DNA from: JBBSUQ01 sp964389755
GTDB taxonomy: Bacteria > Bacteroidota > Bacteroidia > Flavobacteriales_D > Crocinitomicaceae
Reading direction: 5' to 3'
DNA length: 64,000 bases
NCBI GenBank assembly: GCA_964389755.1
Contig: CAYMEW010000007.1
Coordinates: 1 to 64,000 of the forward strand
The notes below the pieces were generated by a model. The model was given only the letters and a program-made list of their open reading frames with translations. It was not told the origin of the DNA and did no database searches. Made by a program: the position numbers and the translations under genes. Below are positions 43,616 through 53,477 of this stretch, in pieces (positions within the stretch are counted from its first letter, which is position 1; the number at the start of each line of letters is the position of its first letter).

Positions 43616-43678
43616 GGAAAGAGAGATCGGGAAGCGGAACGGAAGCAGAAGCAGAAACAGAATGAGAATGAGAATGAA
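43616..43678. repeat. Purine-rich simple repeat
   Basis: The plus strand is almost all A and G, with runs of GAAGCA, AGCAGAA and GAATGA units, between the SIMPL and thioesterase genes. It includes no ORF. Its role is unknown. Confidence 0.6.
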
Positions 43679-43742
43679 TTAGTTTGCCTATCTGCGGCAG
43701 GAATGAGCGGGAAAGAATCTTCGCTTCCCCGAAAGTCGTGGG

Positions 43743-44135
43743 TTATGCGGTAAGTACAGCCACGGGACGTTTGTGCTCGTCCACTGCCACGAAGGAGAAT
43801 TCACCGTTCACGGCAAGTTCGCGCCTGTCCTCGTACATCTGTTCCATAAAGATCTCGACCTTTACCCTCAGACTCGTTTTGCCGATGTCCATGATCGACC
43901 CCACGAGTTCAACGATCGTTCCGGAAGGAATCGGTTTGGTAAAATCGATGCGGCTGCTGCTCACGGTAACCATTCGTTTGCGACTAAAGCGCGTTGCGGT
44001 AATAAACGCGACCTCATCCATTAATTGCATGGCCGTCCCCCCGAAAAGCGTATCGTAATGATTGGTGGTATTCGGGAATACGGCTTTAAATATGCTCGTG
44101 CGAGCCTGCGCAATGCGCTTTTCGATGTCTTTCAT
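43743..44135 (-). CDS. Acyl-CoA thioesterase (hotdog fold, YciA-like)
   Basis: This 130-aa protein has the hotdog signature NHYDTLFGGTAMQLMDEVAFITA, with the catalytic-region Asn/His and GG, and FTKPIPSGTIVELVGSI. It likely hydrolyses acyl-CoA esters. It follows the PorE-like gene by 12 nt on the same strand, though a functional link is not evident. Confidence 0.88.
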   Translation of the reverse strand: MKDIEKRIAQARTSIFKAVFPNTTNHYDTLFGGTAMQLMDEVAFITATRFSRKRMVTVSSSRIDFTKPIPSGTIVELVGSIMDIGKTSLRVKVEIFMEQMYEDRRELAVNGEFSFVAVDEHKRPVAVLTA

Positions 44136-44147
44136 TAAACTTGATTA

Positions 44148-46196
44148 TTACAGTCCGACGATCTCAAAATCCGTACGGCGGTTCTGTGCACGATTTTGTT
44201 CGGAAGTATTCGGTACTTTGGGTTGCGTTTCACCGTATCCTTTGGCTTCAAGTCGATTCGCCGCGATGCCAAGCGAAACGAGGTATGCCTTCACTCCCTG
44301 CGCACGTTCCTCGGATAGTTGCAGGTTCCGCGCATCATCGCCCACATCATCGGTGTGTCCCTGGATCGCGATACGCACATTCGGGTTTTCCCGCAGGAAG
44401 CGCGCAAACTGCTTCAGAATGAATTTCGAATGCGCATTGAGTTCAGCCGAGTTCGTGGCGTACAGAATGTCGTTAATCGTATACGAGTTCCCGACTTTCA
44501 ATTCCTTCACATCGAGGTCGTTCTGACGGATAGACACCTTGTTTTCACTTTGAGCCAGTTGTTCTTTAGTAATCAGTTTCGAATCGAAGGCGTGCCCTTC
44601 CTTTTTAACGGTCACCATGACGTCCTGTTTATCATCCGTTCTGACCACGGCAGCGTATTTTCCGTCATCTCCATTTACACGCACCTGGGTTACTTCATCG
44701 GTGTTTGCATACGCAATTTCGATGGTCGCATCTTTCACCGGTTGCCCGTTGTCGTCTTTGAGTTCTCCCTTTACGATCACCACCGGTTTCGGCCGTGCTT
44801 CCTCGTAGAGTTCGAAGGCGTAGATGTTCCAGTCGCCACCAAAGCGCGAAGAATAATAAGCGAGTTTTCCGTCGGCCGAAACGAAGAGACCAAGTTCGTC
44901 TTCCGTCGTATTGATGGGGACGCCAATATTCTTTGGTTTGGTCCACTGCCCGTCCTCGAAGCGTGAATAGAAGATGTCAAGTCCGCCGGCGCCGCGTCTT
45001 TTATCGGAAACAGAAGACACGAAATAGAGTGTTTCACTATCCTGGTGTAAGAAGGGGCTTTTATCCTTACCATCGGTATTGATCTCATCGAAGGGGCGCG
45101 CATTTCCCCATTTGCCGTTCTCATCGCGTTCTACTATGTAAATATCATTATCGCGCGAACCGGGCCTGCTAGTGGCATAGAAAAGCGTATTTCCATCCGC
45201 TGAGAGCGAAGGCTGTCCCTCCCAGCCATTGTTCGTATTGATGCCGGGGCCCATGTTCTTCAGTTCGGACCACACGAAGTCGTTCCCCCCTTCCCCGCTT
45301 CGTTCAAACGTAGTGATGTAGAGATCACAGTTATTGTACTGTTGACCCATTACGTTTTCCGTCTTACAGGCACAGAGGATCATTTCCTTGTTATCTACCG
45401 AGATCGTTGCGGCGCCATAATTCCCGAAGGTTCCGTCGTTAAAAGGAGCTTTAAAGGGATGTCCCCCGTCAAAATCGCTAAAAGCATCGGGACGTTCGGA
45501 ATAGGTAAATTCCTCGACCACATTACTGACCATATCACCGAGGTTCCGACGATCCAGCCGGCGTGTATAGAACATAAGTTCGTTATCCGGTGAGATCATC
45601 GGAAAATATTCGTCGTTCTTCGTACTGACATTTTTTACTTTTGCAGGGTTGAAGGGCACTTCTTCCGCCATTAACTCCTGGTTTGCTTCGAAGTCCGAAA
45701 GCACCTGTTTGACATCCGCCAGTTTTTTATCGTAATCTTCCGGGTACTTTTCGACATCCGGATTCTTGTAATCGCGAAACTTCTTAAAGTACGGCATCGC
45801 CTGTTCCTTTTCATTTTGCGAATAGAGCACCACACCGGCATAGTAAAATGCGGAGGCATGATAATCCGAACACAGCTCAATGGACTTGCGAAACATTTCA
45901 AGTGCTTTTTGGAAACTACGGTCTCCAAGCGAGGGATCGGGATTCGTTTCGTAATAATGCTGCCCTGTTTCAAAAGCATACACGCCGTATTCAAAATAAA
46001 CGGCAGCAAGATCGGGTTCCTCGTCGATCGCTTTATTGAAGTTATCGACTGCCGTGCGCGCATCATTGGCGTTCAGGGCGGCATCGAGGTATTTTTGCGT
46101 CTTTTTGGAAGGGGGCTGACAGGATTCGTCTTCAACCTGGGCAAAAGCAGCTGCGGCCAAAAAACAAGAAGCAAGGAGTACGTATCTTTTCACCAT
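44148..46196 (-). CDS. PorE-like OmpA-family T9SS protein
   Basis: This 682-aa envelope protein starts with a signal peptide (LASCFLAAAAFAQ). A TPR region (about 30-160), a WD40/PD40-like propeller (about 195-480, ISPDNELMFYTRR, LSADGNTLFYATS), a carboxypeptidase-regulatory-like domain (about 485-560) and an OmpA peptidoglycan-binding domain (about 590-682, IQGHTDDVGDDARNLQLSEERA) follow. This domain order is that of PorE, an outer-membrane-associated type IX secretion component. Other OmpA/TPR proteins share parts of it, so I call it PorE-like rather than proven PorE. The secreted T9SS cargo in the window is consistent. Confidence 0.82.
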   Translation of the reverse strand: MVKRYVLLASCFLAAAAFAQVEDESCQPPSKKTQKYLDAALNANDARTAVDNFNKAIDEEPDLAAVYFEYGVYAFETGQHYYETNPDPSLGDRSFQKALEMFRKSIELCSDYHASAFYYAGVVLYSQNEKEQAMPYFKKFRDYKNPDVEKYPEDYDKKLADVKQVLSDFEANQELMAEEVPFNPAKVKNVSTKNDEYFPMISPDNELMFYTRRLDRRNLGDMVSNVVEEFTYSERPDAFSDFDGGHPFKAPFNDGTFGNYGAATISVDNKEMILCACKTENVMGQQYNNCDLYITTFERSGEGGNDFVWSELKNMGPGINTNNGWEGQPSLSADGNTLFYATSRPGSRDNDIYIVERDENGKWGNARPFDEINTDGKDKSPFLHQDSETLYFVSSVSDKRRGAGGLDIFYSRFEDGQWTKPKNIGVPINTTEDELGLFVSADGKLAYYSSRFGGDWNIYAFELYEEARPKPVVIVKGELKDDNGQPVKDATIEIAYANTDEVTQVRVNGDDGKYAAVVRTDDKQDVMVTVKKEGHAFDSKLITKEQLAQSENKVSIRQNDLDVKELKVGNSYTINDILYATNSAELNAHSKFILKQFARFLRENPNVRIAIQGHTDDVGDDARNLQLSEERAQGVKAYLVSLGIAANRLEAKGYGETQPKVPNTSEQNRAQNRRTDFEIVGL

Positions 46197-46287
46197 ATAA
46201 TCAATTTCCGGGACGGAATACCAAAAGGCGTTCCCAAAATACGTATATCGGAAGTACGAGGAAAAAGTTACATTAAATACGGCTTAA

Positions 46288-47838
46288 TTATGCCTGCAAT
46301 TTGCGAAAAACGGCATCGGCGCAATTCATTCCGTCAATGGCCGCCGATACGATCCCACCGGCATAACCGGCTCCTTCGGCACAGGGGTACAAACCGTTGA
46401 CTTCCGGATGACAGAACGACTCCGGATCTCGTGGTATCTGAACTGGCGAAGAGGTACGCGATTCGGGGGCGTGGAGTACTGCATCATTGGTAAGGAATCC
46501 GTTCATTTTTCGCCCGAAATCCCGAAAAGCACTTCGTAACCTCCCGGCTACCAGCGGCGGCAGTATTTCGTTCAGGTCGGCACTGACAATTCCAGGTTGG
46601 TAGGAAGACCGTGGAAAATCCTTCGACTTACGCCTTTCGATGAAGTCGATCAGGCGTTGTGCGGGTACTTTTTGAGTGCAGCCACCCGCTTTCCAGCAGG
46701 CGTGTTCAACGGAACGCTGAAAATCAAGACAGGCAAAAGGGTCTTGTGCGTTCTCAAAGTCTGCCGGAAACACGCCGACCACGATCCCGGAATTAGCATA
46801 GGGATTGTTGCGTTTGGAAGGCGACCAGCCGTTTGTGACCACCTCATCGCTAGCTGTCGCACACGGAGCGATAATTCCACCCGGACACATACAGAAAGAG
46901 TAAACACCGCGGCCATCCGCCTGGGTTACGAGGGCATAAGACGCCGGCGGAAGAAAATCATCGCTGAGTCTTCCGTGGTATTGGATGCGATCGATGAGTT
47001 CCTGCGTATGTTCGATGCGCACACCCAGTGCAAAGGGTTTTGCCTTGAGCGTCACTCCGCGGCGATGCAGCAATTCGAAAATGTCCCGCGCGGAATGACC
47101 TGTTGCCAACACGAGGTTTCGGACCGGTACAGTCTTTTCGTTAACGGTTACGGAAACAATTTTCCCTGCCTCAATGTGCAGGTCAGTGAGTTTTGAATCA
47201 AAGTGCACTTCTCCCCCGCTCCTGCGAATCGTTTCGCGTATTTCCTCAATGATCCTCGGGAGTTTATTGGTCCCGATGTGCGGATGTGCATCCACGAGAA
47301 TATCGCGATCTGCTCCAAAGTGAACAAACCATTCGAGCGTTTTGAGCACATCACCGCGTTTTTTGGAACGCGTATATAATTTTCCGTCGGAATAAGTACC
47401 GGCACCTCCTTCGCCAAAGCAATAATTCGATTCCGGATCCACAATTCCCTCGCGGTTGAGCCGGGCCAGATCACGACGCCTGGAACGGACATCTTTTCCG
47501 CGCTCGTATACAATGGGACGCAACCCGAGTTCGATGGCTCTCAATGCCGCAAAAAGTCCTGCCGGACCAGCTCCCACGATGTGCAGTTCGGCTTTTCCGG
47601 ATACATCCCGGGCTGTGAAAAAAATTTCCGAAGGAAACGGCTTGTCCGAAAGTTCGAATGTAGCGTTTACGAGGATGTTCTTTTTACGCGCATCCACCGA
47701 GCGTTTTTTCCAGCGAAAGTGAAAGCTGCCTGGTTCGCTGCCGGTCTGCGACGCAAGCATGCGCACAATGTAAGCGTCATCAGCAGCCTGTTCGGGCGTC
47801 AGTCGAAGGGTAAGCTCTTTATCCATATCAGCCTTCAA
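46288..47838 (-). CDS. FAD-dependent oxidoreductase (COG2509-like)
   Basis: This 516-aa flavoprotein has the dinucleotide-binding motif HIVGAGPAGLFAALRAIELGLRPIVYERG (about 85-115). The FAD-binding C-terminal motif is YPCAEGAGYAGGIVSAAIDGMNCAD near 485-510. An N-terminal domain of about 80 residues precedes it. It belongs to a conserved but functionally uncharacterised dehydrogenase group. Its start overlaps the porT-like gene by 11 nt, making it the last gene of the leftward operon from aspC. Confidence 0.85.
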   Translation of the reverse strand: MKADMDKELTLRLTPEQAADDAYIVRMLASQTGSEPGSFHFRWKKRSVDARKKNILVNATFELSDKPFPSEIFFTARDVSGKAELHIVGAGPAGLFAALRAIELGLRPIVYERGKDVRSRRRDLARLNREGIVDPESNYCFGEGGAGTYSDGKLYTRSKKRGDVLKTLEWFVHFGADRDILVDAHPHIGTNKLPRIIEEIRETIRRSGGEVHFDSKLTDLHIEAGKIVSVTVNEKTVPVRNLVLATGHSARDIFELLHRRGVTLKAKPFALGVRIEHTQELIDRIQYHGRLSDDFLPPASYALVTQADGRGVYSFCMCPGGIIAPCATASDEVVTNGWSPSKRNNPYANSGIVVGVFPADFENAQDPFACLDFQRSVEHACWKAGGCTQKVPAQRLIDFIERRKSKDFPRSSYQPGIVSADLNEILPPLVAGRLRSAFRDFGRKMNGFLTNDAVLHAPESRTSSPVQIPRDPESFCHPEVNGLYPCAEGAGYAGGIVSAAIDGMNCADAVFRKLQA

Positions 47839-48547
47839 AGATAAAGGAAAGCCACCACACGCGGTTGTAAAGCCGGTCGATCGGTTGCGCCGGAACGGTA
47901 TTGTCCTGGATAAACGAGTTCTTGAATCCGTGGGAATATTTTACTTCGATCCCGAATTTAAAATAGACGGCGAAGAATTCGACTCCTGCTCCGACCTGCC
48001 CCTGCCAGTCATCGCGGTAGATTTTAATAAAAGGATCGTTGAAGTCCTGCACAGCCTTTTCCTGAGATTGCAGGTCGAGGGAATACTGTCCGCCGGCCAG
48101 TACGTAAGCTGCAAAGTTGTTGTAACGCAGCGTTCGAAACTGAAGCATAAGCGGGAAATCGAGGTTCGTGGAGTTGACGCGCTCTTCCAAAAAGAGGTCC
48201 TTCTCTTCCGTGGGGTCCGGATTTACAAAGGTGTATTTCAGCGCCCGTTCCTGGAAAGAAAGTGTGGGCAGAAATCGCAGCCGAAGTGCGGGCGTACCAA
48301 GTTTCATGGTCGTTACAATACCGACCTGGCCCCCGGGCTGTGCATCCGTGCTCAGGCTTTTTAGCCCGTACTTTTCGTAGGCATCAATCTTCTGGTAAGT
48401 CGTGAACGAAGCGGAATTGATCCCGAGCATAAAGCCGAAATGAATAAAGCGTTCATCGAATTTTCGGTAGTTCCAGGGCTTTTCCATTTGTGAAAAGGCG
48501 CTGAAAGAAATGAGTACGAGTAAGCCTGCGATGCCTGTTCTGAACAT
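47828..48547 (-). CDS. porT: PorT-family outer-membrane protein (T9SS)
   Basis: This 239-aa protein begins with a signal peptide (MFRTGIAGLLVLISFSAFSQ) and continues as an outer-membrane beta-barrel with alternating strands, ending VWWLSFIFEG, with a terminal aromatic. Features such as RFIHFGFMLGINSASF match the PorT family needed for type IX secretion in Porphyromonas and Flavobacterium. It directly follows ubiE, a neighbourhood conserved in Bacteroidota. I use ATG 48547; a longer frame from 48682 is not credible. Confidence 0.82.
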   Translation of the reverse strand: MFRTGIAGLLVLISFSAFSQMEKPWNYRKFDERFIHFGFMLGINSASFTTYQKIDAYEKYGLKSLSTDAQPGGQVGIVTTMKLGTPALRLRFLPTLSFQERALKYTFVNPDPTEEKDLFLEERVNSTNLDFPLMLQFRTLRYNNFAAYVLAGGQYSLDLQSQEKAVQDFNDPFIKIYRDDWQGQVGAGVEFFAVYFKFGIEVKYSHGFKNSFIQDNTVPAQPIDRLYNRVWWLSFIFEG

Positions 48548-48587
48548 AGTTTTCAAAACGGGATTTAAAATTGAATATTTTATGTAC

Positions 48588-49322
48588 TTATTTTTTAATT
48601 CCACTGTAAATGGTTGCGATTCCACCTGAAACAAGTTGTGACGACACCGACTGATACCCCAGTTTTCGGAGAATAGCTTCAAAATCGGCTCCTTCCGGAA
48701 AAGCCTTTACGGATTCGGGAAGGTAAGCATAGGCACTGGCATCTTTGGAGATCTTGCGCCCAAAGAACGGGATCAGGTATTTCGAATAGAAATTGAAGGA
48801 TTGTTTTACCGGAAAGCGTTTCGGTTTGGAGAATTCAAGGATAATGATCTTTCCGCCCGGTCTTACCACGCGTAACATTTCCGACAGTCCTTTTTCGAGG
48901 TTTTCGAAGTTACGCACGCCAAAGCCCACCGTGAGCGCATCGAAGTAATTGTCTTCAAATGGCAGATTTTCCGAGTCGCCCAGTTCCATGCGTACAACCT
49001 TGTCAAAACCTTTCCGTTTCATTTTCTCGCGACCGACCTGCAACATTCCTTCGGAAATATCCATTCCGACCACTTCTGCCGGTTTGAGTTTCAATAGCGC
49101 GATCGCGAAATCACCGGTTCCGGTAGCAATGTCGAGGATGCGCTGCGGCTTTATTTCGCGCAGCAGGGCCACGGACTTTCTTCGCCAGATCTTATCAATG
49201 CCGAGCGACAGAAAGTGGTTGAGAAAATCGTAGCGTTTTGAAATGTTATTGAACATTTCGGCTACTTCTTCCTTTTTCGAGCGATCCGCACGGTTATACG
49301 GTTTTACTTCTTTTTTGTCCAT
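48588..49322 (-). CDS. ubiE: Demethylmenaquinone methyltransferase
   Basis: This 244-aa SAM-dependent enzyme catalyses the last methylation in menaquinone synthesis (MenG activity; UbiE family). SAM-binding motif I is ILDIATGTGDFAIALLKL. The N-terminal family marker is FNNISKRYDFLNHFLSLGIDKIWR, and the later GFGVRNFENLEKGLSEMLRVVRPGG is also diagnostic. It lies 5 nt after trkH and 40 nt before porT on the same strand. Confidence 0.95.
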   Translation of the reverse strand: MDKKEVKPYNRADRSKKEEVAEMFNNISKRYDFLNHFLSLGIDKIWRRKSVALLREIKPQRILDIATGTGDFAIALLKLKPAEVVGMDISEGMLQVGREKMKRKGFDKVVRMELGDSENLPFEDNYFDALTVGFGVRNFENLEKGLSEMLRVVRPGGKIIILEFSKPKRFPVKQSFNFYSKYLIPFFGRKISKDASAYAYLPESVKAFPEGADFEAILRKLGYQSVSSQLVSGGIATIYSGIKK

Positions 49323-49327
49323 ATCAG

Positions 49328-51157
49328 TTATCCGACCATCGTGTGGCCCGTTGGATATTTGTAATTCGTACTGAGCACGCGTTTACCGACGAGGTATGCG
49401 AGTGTGAGCGTTCCGACACGTCCCACGAACATCCCGATGATAAGCACGTATTTTCCTCCCGTGGATATTTCGGGCGTAAGGCCGGTAGTCAGCCCAACGG
49501 TACTGGCTGCCGACACATGTTCAAAAACGATATCCATGAAGTTATATTTTCCGGACACGATGAGATCCGATTCGGTAATAGCCAGCGCAAAAGGACCGAT
49601 GATGTTCAGAAGGATGAAGAACACGAATACGGCATATGCCTTTAATACCGTATCGTTGGGAATGGTGCGTTTAAAGAGCTCCGTGTTCTTTTTCCCTTTG
49701 ACGGTAGAAATGATCGAAGCACACAAGATCGCAAAGGTCGAGGTACGGATACCACCGCCGGCCGATCCCGAGGAAGCACCCACAAACATCAGGAAAAGGA
49801 AAATGATGATCACCGGCATGGAGAGCGCCGCGGTATCCACGACGTTAAAACCCGCATTTCGCGTGGTGACCGACTGGAAAACCGCAGTTACAATATCTCC
49901 GAAGGCACTGTCGTGCTTCATCGTGTTGTTGTATTCGAAGATGTAAAATACAGTGGCACCGAGAACAAGCAGCCCGAGTGTGAAATAAAGCGAGATCTTG
50001 GTCCCGAATTCGATGGTTTTCCAGGGATGGATCATGCGGCTGCGCAGTCTTTTGATCTCGAAAAGGTCGAAGAGGTAGATCATCCCAAAACCGCCGATAA
50101 AGATCAACAGCGCGAATACGAGGTGTACAAAATGATTGTCCACGACATCCGGGTGCATCAGTCCGCCCGGAAGCAGGGAAAGTCCGCCGTTGTTAAAGGC
50201 CGAGATCGAATGGAACACGGCCTGGTAAAGTCGTTCGCCGCTGTCGGCAAAAACGCCTTTGTCCCCGAAACCGATGTAAAGCAGGATGATCCCGATCACT
50301 TCGATCGATGCCACCCAAACGACGATCTTCGCCAGCATGGAATCGGTCTTGATAATGGAATCGCGGTTTACGAAATCTTCAATAACCTCGTGGTATTTGA
50401 TCCCGACACCAAACTTCGCCACGACGAGCATAATGGCACCAAACGCAATGGTGTTAAGTCCGCCAAGTTGCATCAGTAACATAACGACTACCTGCCCTTT
50501 TCGCGTGAGCGTGGTTGAAATATCCACTGTTGAAAGACCGGTGGTACTAACCGAAGACATTGACGTGAACAGGGAGTCCGTAAAATTCATCCCGCCTTCG
50601 ATCAGACTCATTTCGGGGAGCATCAGCAGGCCGGTCCCGATAGCCACCATCAACGCGATGGAAACCGTAAAGAGCAGGGCCGGGTGAATCTTAAACCAGG
50701 GTTTGAAGTTACTCTGTTTAAAAAGGTTCTGGAGTACGATCAGGAAGACATAAACCTGTACAAAGACCAGTGAGAATTCGTTGAAATCCTCGATTCCAAT
50801 AGCCTGAGCAAGTGGTTGCAGCAGCAAAACGCCGAAGACATTGTAAGAGATTCCTTCGATGAGCAGGATGCCCATAATTACGGCTTCGAACCAGTTATTC
50901 TTCAGGAACTGTTTGGGATCGAAGGTGTAAAATATCTTGGCAAGGAAGCGGAAAATATAGAAGCCGAAGCTGTATTGAAGCAGGGTAAAACAGAACTTTT
51001 TTTCGGCGAGAGTCAGTGGAAACCCGAAATAATACAACAGGACCCCGATCGAACCGAGGGAGACAAGTACGTAGAGCAGGCTCAACAAACGAAGGACGAG
51101 TGTCTTCGAATCGTAAATAAATAAATTGATCCGTTCCCGTATCTCCCTTACTGTCAT
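49328..51157 (-). CDS. TrkH/KtrB-family potassium uptake protein
   Basis: This 609-aa membrane protein has about ten or more helices. Four P-loop-like filter segments are seen: SVSTTGLSTVD, SAFNNGGLSLL, TTRNAGFNVVD and ASTVGLTTGLTPEIS. An extra N-terminal block of about 150 residues precedes the core (two to three helices), longer than KtrB. It needs a cytoplasmic TrkA/KtrA partner, which is not in this window. Its end overlaps the heptose kinase gene by 4 nt (ATGA). Confidence 0.9.
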   Translation of the reverse strand: MTVREIRERINLFIYDSKTLVLRLLSLLYVLVSLGSIGVLLYYFGFPLTLAEKKFCFTLLQYSFGFYIFRFLAKIFYTFDPKQFLKNNWFEAVIMGILLIEGISYNVFGVLLLQPLAQAIGIEDFNEFSLVFVQVYVFLIVLQNLFKQSNFKPWFKIHPALLFTVSIALMVAIGTGLLMLPEMSLIEGGMNFTDSLFTSMSSVSTTGLSTVDISTTLTRKGQVVVMLLMQLGGLNTIAFGAIMLVVAKFGVGIKYHEVIEDFVNRDSIIKTDSMLAKIVVWVASIEVIGIILLYIGFGDKGVFADSGERLYQAVFHSISAFNNGGLSLLPGGLMHPDVVDNHFVHLVFALLIFIGGFGMIYLFDLFEIKRLRSRMIHPWKTIEFGTKISLYFTLGLLVLGATVFYIFEYNNTMKHDSAFGDIVTAVFQSVTTRNAGFNVVDTAALSMPVIIIFLFLMFVGASSGSAGGGIRTSTFAILCASIISTVKGKKNTELFKRTIPNDTVLKAYAVFVFFILLNIIGPFALAITESDLIVSGKYNFMDIVFEHVSAASTVGLTTGLTPEISTGGKYVLIIGMFVGRVGTLTLAYLVGKRVLSTNYKYPTGHTMVG

Positions 51158-52143
51158 TTAAGCATGAGATTTTGTATTTCTTCCATCAGTTCTGTGCGAT
51201 CCACCGATACCACCCCGCTTTTTTCACATACCAGTCCGCCGGCAATGTTGGCGATTCCGGCGATCTCTTCCGGTGAAAGTCCGGAAACGAGACAAAGTGT
51301 CGCCACGGCAATCACTGTATCTCCCGCACCGCTTACATCTGAAATATTGCGTACGTGTGCTTTTTCACGGTGAAAAGTATTCGGTCCGGCAATTACGACG
51401 CCATGTTCCGAAAGTGTAACAAGCGTGTAGGCATGCTTCAATTTTTCGTGCAGTTTCCCAATCGCTTGCTGCAGGTCTTCATCCGAGGTTGCCGAAACGC
51501 GCATCCCGAGTCCTTCCCGCAATTCTTTTAAGTTCGGTTTGAAAAGACTTACGTTTCGGTAAGCAAAAAAGTTTGCTTTCTTCGGATCTACCGTTGTAGC
51601 AATATTTTGTTCGTTGGCAAAAGCGATCACTGATTCGATCAGCGAGGCCGTCAGTACGCCTTTGTTATAATCTTCAAAAATAATGGCATCGATCTTATCC
51701 GTTTCGTGGATCTCGCGAATGCGCCGTAGCAGTTGCGTTTCCTCTTCCGTGCTGATGTCATCCGTTTGTTCATCATCGATGCGCAGTAATTGCTGATTTC
51801 CGCCGAGGACACGCGTTTTAACGGTTGTTTTGCGCGTGTAGCTGAACACCATTCCGGCACAATCCACGCCGTATTCGGCAAAAAGATTCCCGATCAGATT
51901 CCCGCTGGTATCGTCACCCACCACGGAGCAAACGATCGCGCGGGCGCCCAGTGCATTGAGGTTGAGTGCCACATTGGCAGCCCCTCCGAGCCTGTTTTCC
52001 GTTTTCTCGTAATCGACTACCGGCACCGGTGCTTCGGGACTTACGCGGGAAACACGTCCGTGCACATAGGAATCTACCATTACATCACCGAGCACGATGA
52101 TCCTTTTTTGTTCAAATCCGTTGAAAATCTCCGGCGTGTTCAT
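51154..52143 (-). CDS. rfaE1: D-glycero-beta-D-manno-heptose-7-phosphate kinase
   Basis: This 329-aa PfkB-fold sugar kinase corresponds to the N-terminal half of HldE and makes ADP-heptose precursors for LPS core. Marks are IIVLGDVMVDSYVHGRVSRVSPEAP, GGAANVALNLNALG, and the catalytic GAGDT in ISDVSGAGDTVIAVATL. The adenylyltransferase half is missing here, as is usual in this phylum where the two are separate genes. It overlaps aspC by 1 nt and trkH by 4 nt. Confidence 0.9.
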   Translation of the reverse strand: MNTPEIFNGFEQKRIIVLGDVMVDSYVHGRVSRVSPEAPVPVVDYEKTENRLGGAANVALNLNALGARAIVCSVVGDDTSGNLIGNLFAEYGVDCAGMVFSYTRKTTVKTRVLGGNQQLLRIDDEQTDDISTEEETQLLRRIREIHETDKIDAIIFEDYNKGVLTASLIESVIAFANEQNIATTVDPKKANFFAYRNVSLFKPNLKELREGLGMRVSATSDEDLQQAIGKLHEKLKHAYTLVTLSEHGVVIAGPNTFHREKAHVRNISDVSGAGDTVIAVATLCLVSGLSPEEIAGIANIAGGLVCEKSGVVSVDRTELMEEIQNLMLK

Positions 52144-53336
52144 CAGTTCAGTTTTTGCAGCGCTTTTTTGACGCGATCCATGGCTTCTATCAGCGTTTCT
52201 TCGGAGGCTGCATACGAAATCCGGATACAGTTCGGATCTCCGAAAGCTTCCCCGGAAACGAGTCCCACGAGTGCTTCGGCGAGCAGATACATCGCCAGAT
52301 CTTCGGAAGTTTCGATCCGTGTTTCGCCGTTTTTCTTTCCAAAGAATGAACTGATGTCCGCAAAAATATAGAACGCACCTTCCGGTGTATTGGTCTTCAC
52401 GCCTTCCATTTCATCAAGCAGGCCGAGTACGAGGTCACGACGCCGGTGAAATGCCGAGATCATCTCGTTCAGCACGGAAGGATCGGCCTCCACGGCCGCA
52501 ATGGCTGCTCGCTGTGTTATCGAACTGGTAGCTGAGGTAAACTGACCCTGTACTTTCGTACACGCGTCTGCAATCATTTTTGATGCCCCGAGGTATCCCA
52601 GTCGCCAGCCGGTCATCGCCCAGGCTTTCGAAACACCGTTTATGGTCACTACCTGGTCGAAGATCGCATCGAATTGTGCGAGGCTTTCGTGTTTTCCTTT
52701 GAAGTTGATATGTTCGTAGATCTCATCGGAGATCACCACCAGGTGCGGGTATTTTTCAATAACACCGGCCAGTTCCTTCAGTTCATCTTTCGAATAGACC
52801 GAACCGGTCGGGTTACAGGGCGTGGAAAAGATCATCATTTTCGACTTATCCGTGATTGCTTTGTCCAGTTGCGCTCCTGTAATCTTAAAATCGCTTTCGA
52901 TGCCCGCATGGACGATCACCGGTTCTCCGCCTGCCATTTTCACGATCTCGACGTAAGAAACCCAGTACGGTGCCGGGATGATCACCTCATCGCCCGGGTT
53001 AATGATACTCATCACAACATTGGCGATACTTTGCTTGGCGCCGGTGGAAACGACGATCTGATCTTTGGTATAATTCAGCCCGTTATCCCGTCTGAACTTT
53101 TTTGCAATACTTTCACGAAGGTCATCGTAGCCCGGAACGGGCGTATACATGGTGTAGTTCTGATCAATGGCGGTACGTGCGGCATCTTTAATAAAATCCG
53201 GCGTGAAAAAATCCGGTTCCCCGAGACTAAGCGAGATTACATCCTTTCCCTGGGCTTTCAATTCGCGGCTTTTTCGCGACATCGCGATGGTGGCTGATTC
53301 TTCCATCGATAAAAGTCTGTCCGATAATTTTATCAT
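52143..53336 (-). CDS. aspC: Aspartate aminotransferase-like PLP enzyme
   Basis: This 397-aa class I/II aminotransferase has a PLP lysine in GVSKAWAMTGWRLGY (around 237). The Asn of the substrate site is in STPCNPTGSVYSKDE and the cofactor-binding strand is VISDEIYEHI. Its N-terminus opens KLSDRLLSMEESATIAMSRKSRELKAQGKDVISLSLGEPDF, typical of the type Ib enzyme (bacterial AspAT). It heads the leftward operon and is divergent from the acyltransferase gene at 53492. Confidence 0.9.
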   Translation of the reverse strand: MIKLSDRLLSMEESATIAMSRKSRELKAQGKDVISLSLGEPDFFTPDFIKDAARTAIDQNYTMYTPVPGYDDLRESIAKKFRRDNGLNYTKDQIVVSTGAKQSIANVVMSIINPGDEVIIPAPYWVSYVEIVKMAGGEPVIVHAGIESDFKITGAQLDKAITDKSKMMIFSTPCNPTGSVYSKDELKELAGVIEKYPHLVVISDEIYEHINFKGKHESLAQFDAIFDQVVTINGVSKAWAMTGWRLGYLGASKMIADACTKVQGQFTSATSSITQRAAIAAVEADPSVLNEMISAFHRRRDLVLGLLDEMEGVKTNTPEGAFYIFADISSFFGKKNGETRIETSEDLAMYLLAEALVGLVSGEAFGDPNCIRISYAASEETLIEAMDRVKKALQKLN

Positions 53337-53361
53337 GTCTGTACGTACAATTTTTCAAACA

Positions 53362-53369
53362 CAAAACTA
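53362..53369 (-). promoter_or_regulatory. Promoter -7 element of aspC operon
   Basis: On the minus strand, TAGTTTTG matches TAnnTTTG and lies 25 nt before the aspC start. It would drive the six-gene leftward operon. Confidence 0.5.
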
Positions 53370-53477
53370 CGTATATTGTTTTTAACAGGGCATTGAACAA
53401 TCAAAAAAACAGACTTGTTACAGGAAGCATAGAGCAGCACATTTTGGACGGATGGCATGTTCATTTGAGAAATCGTT

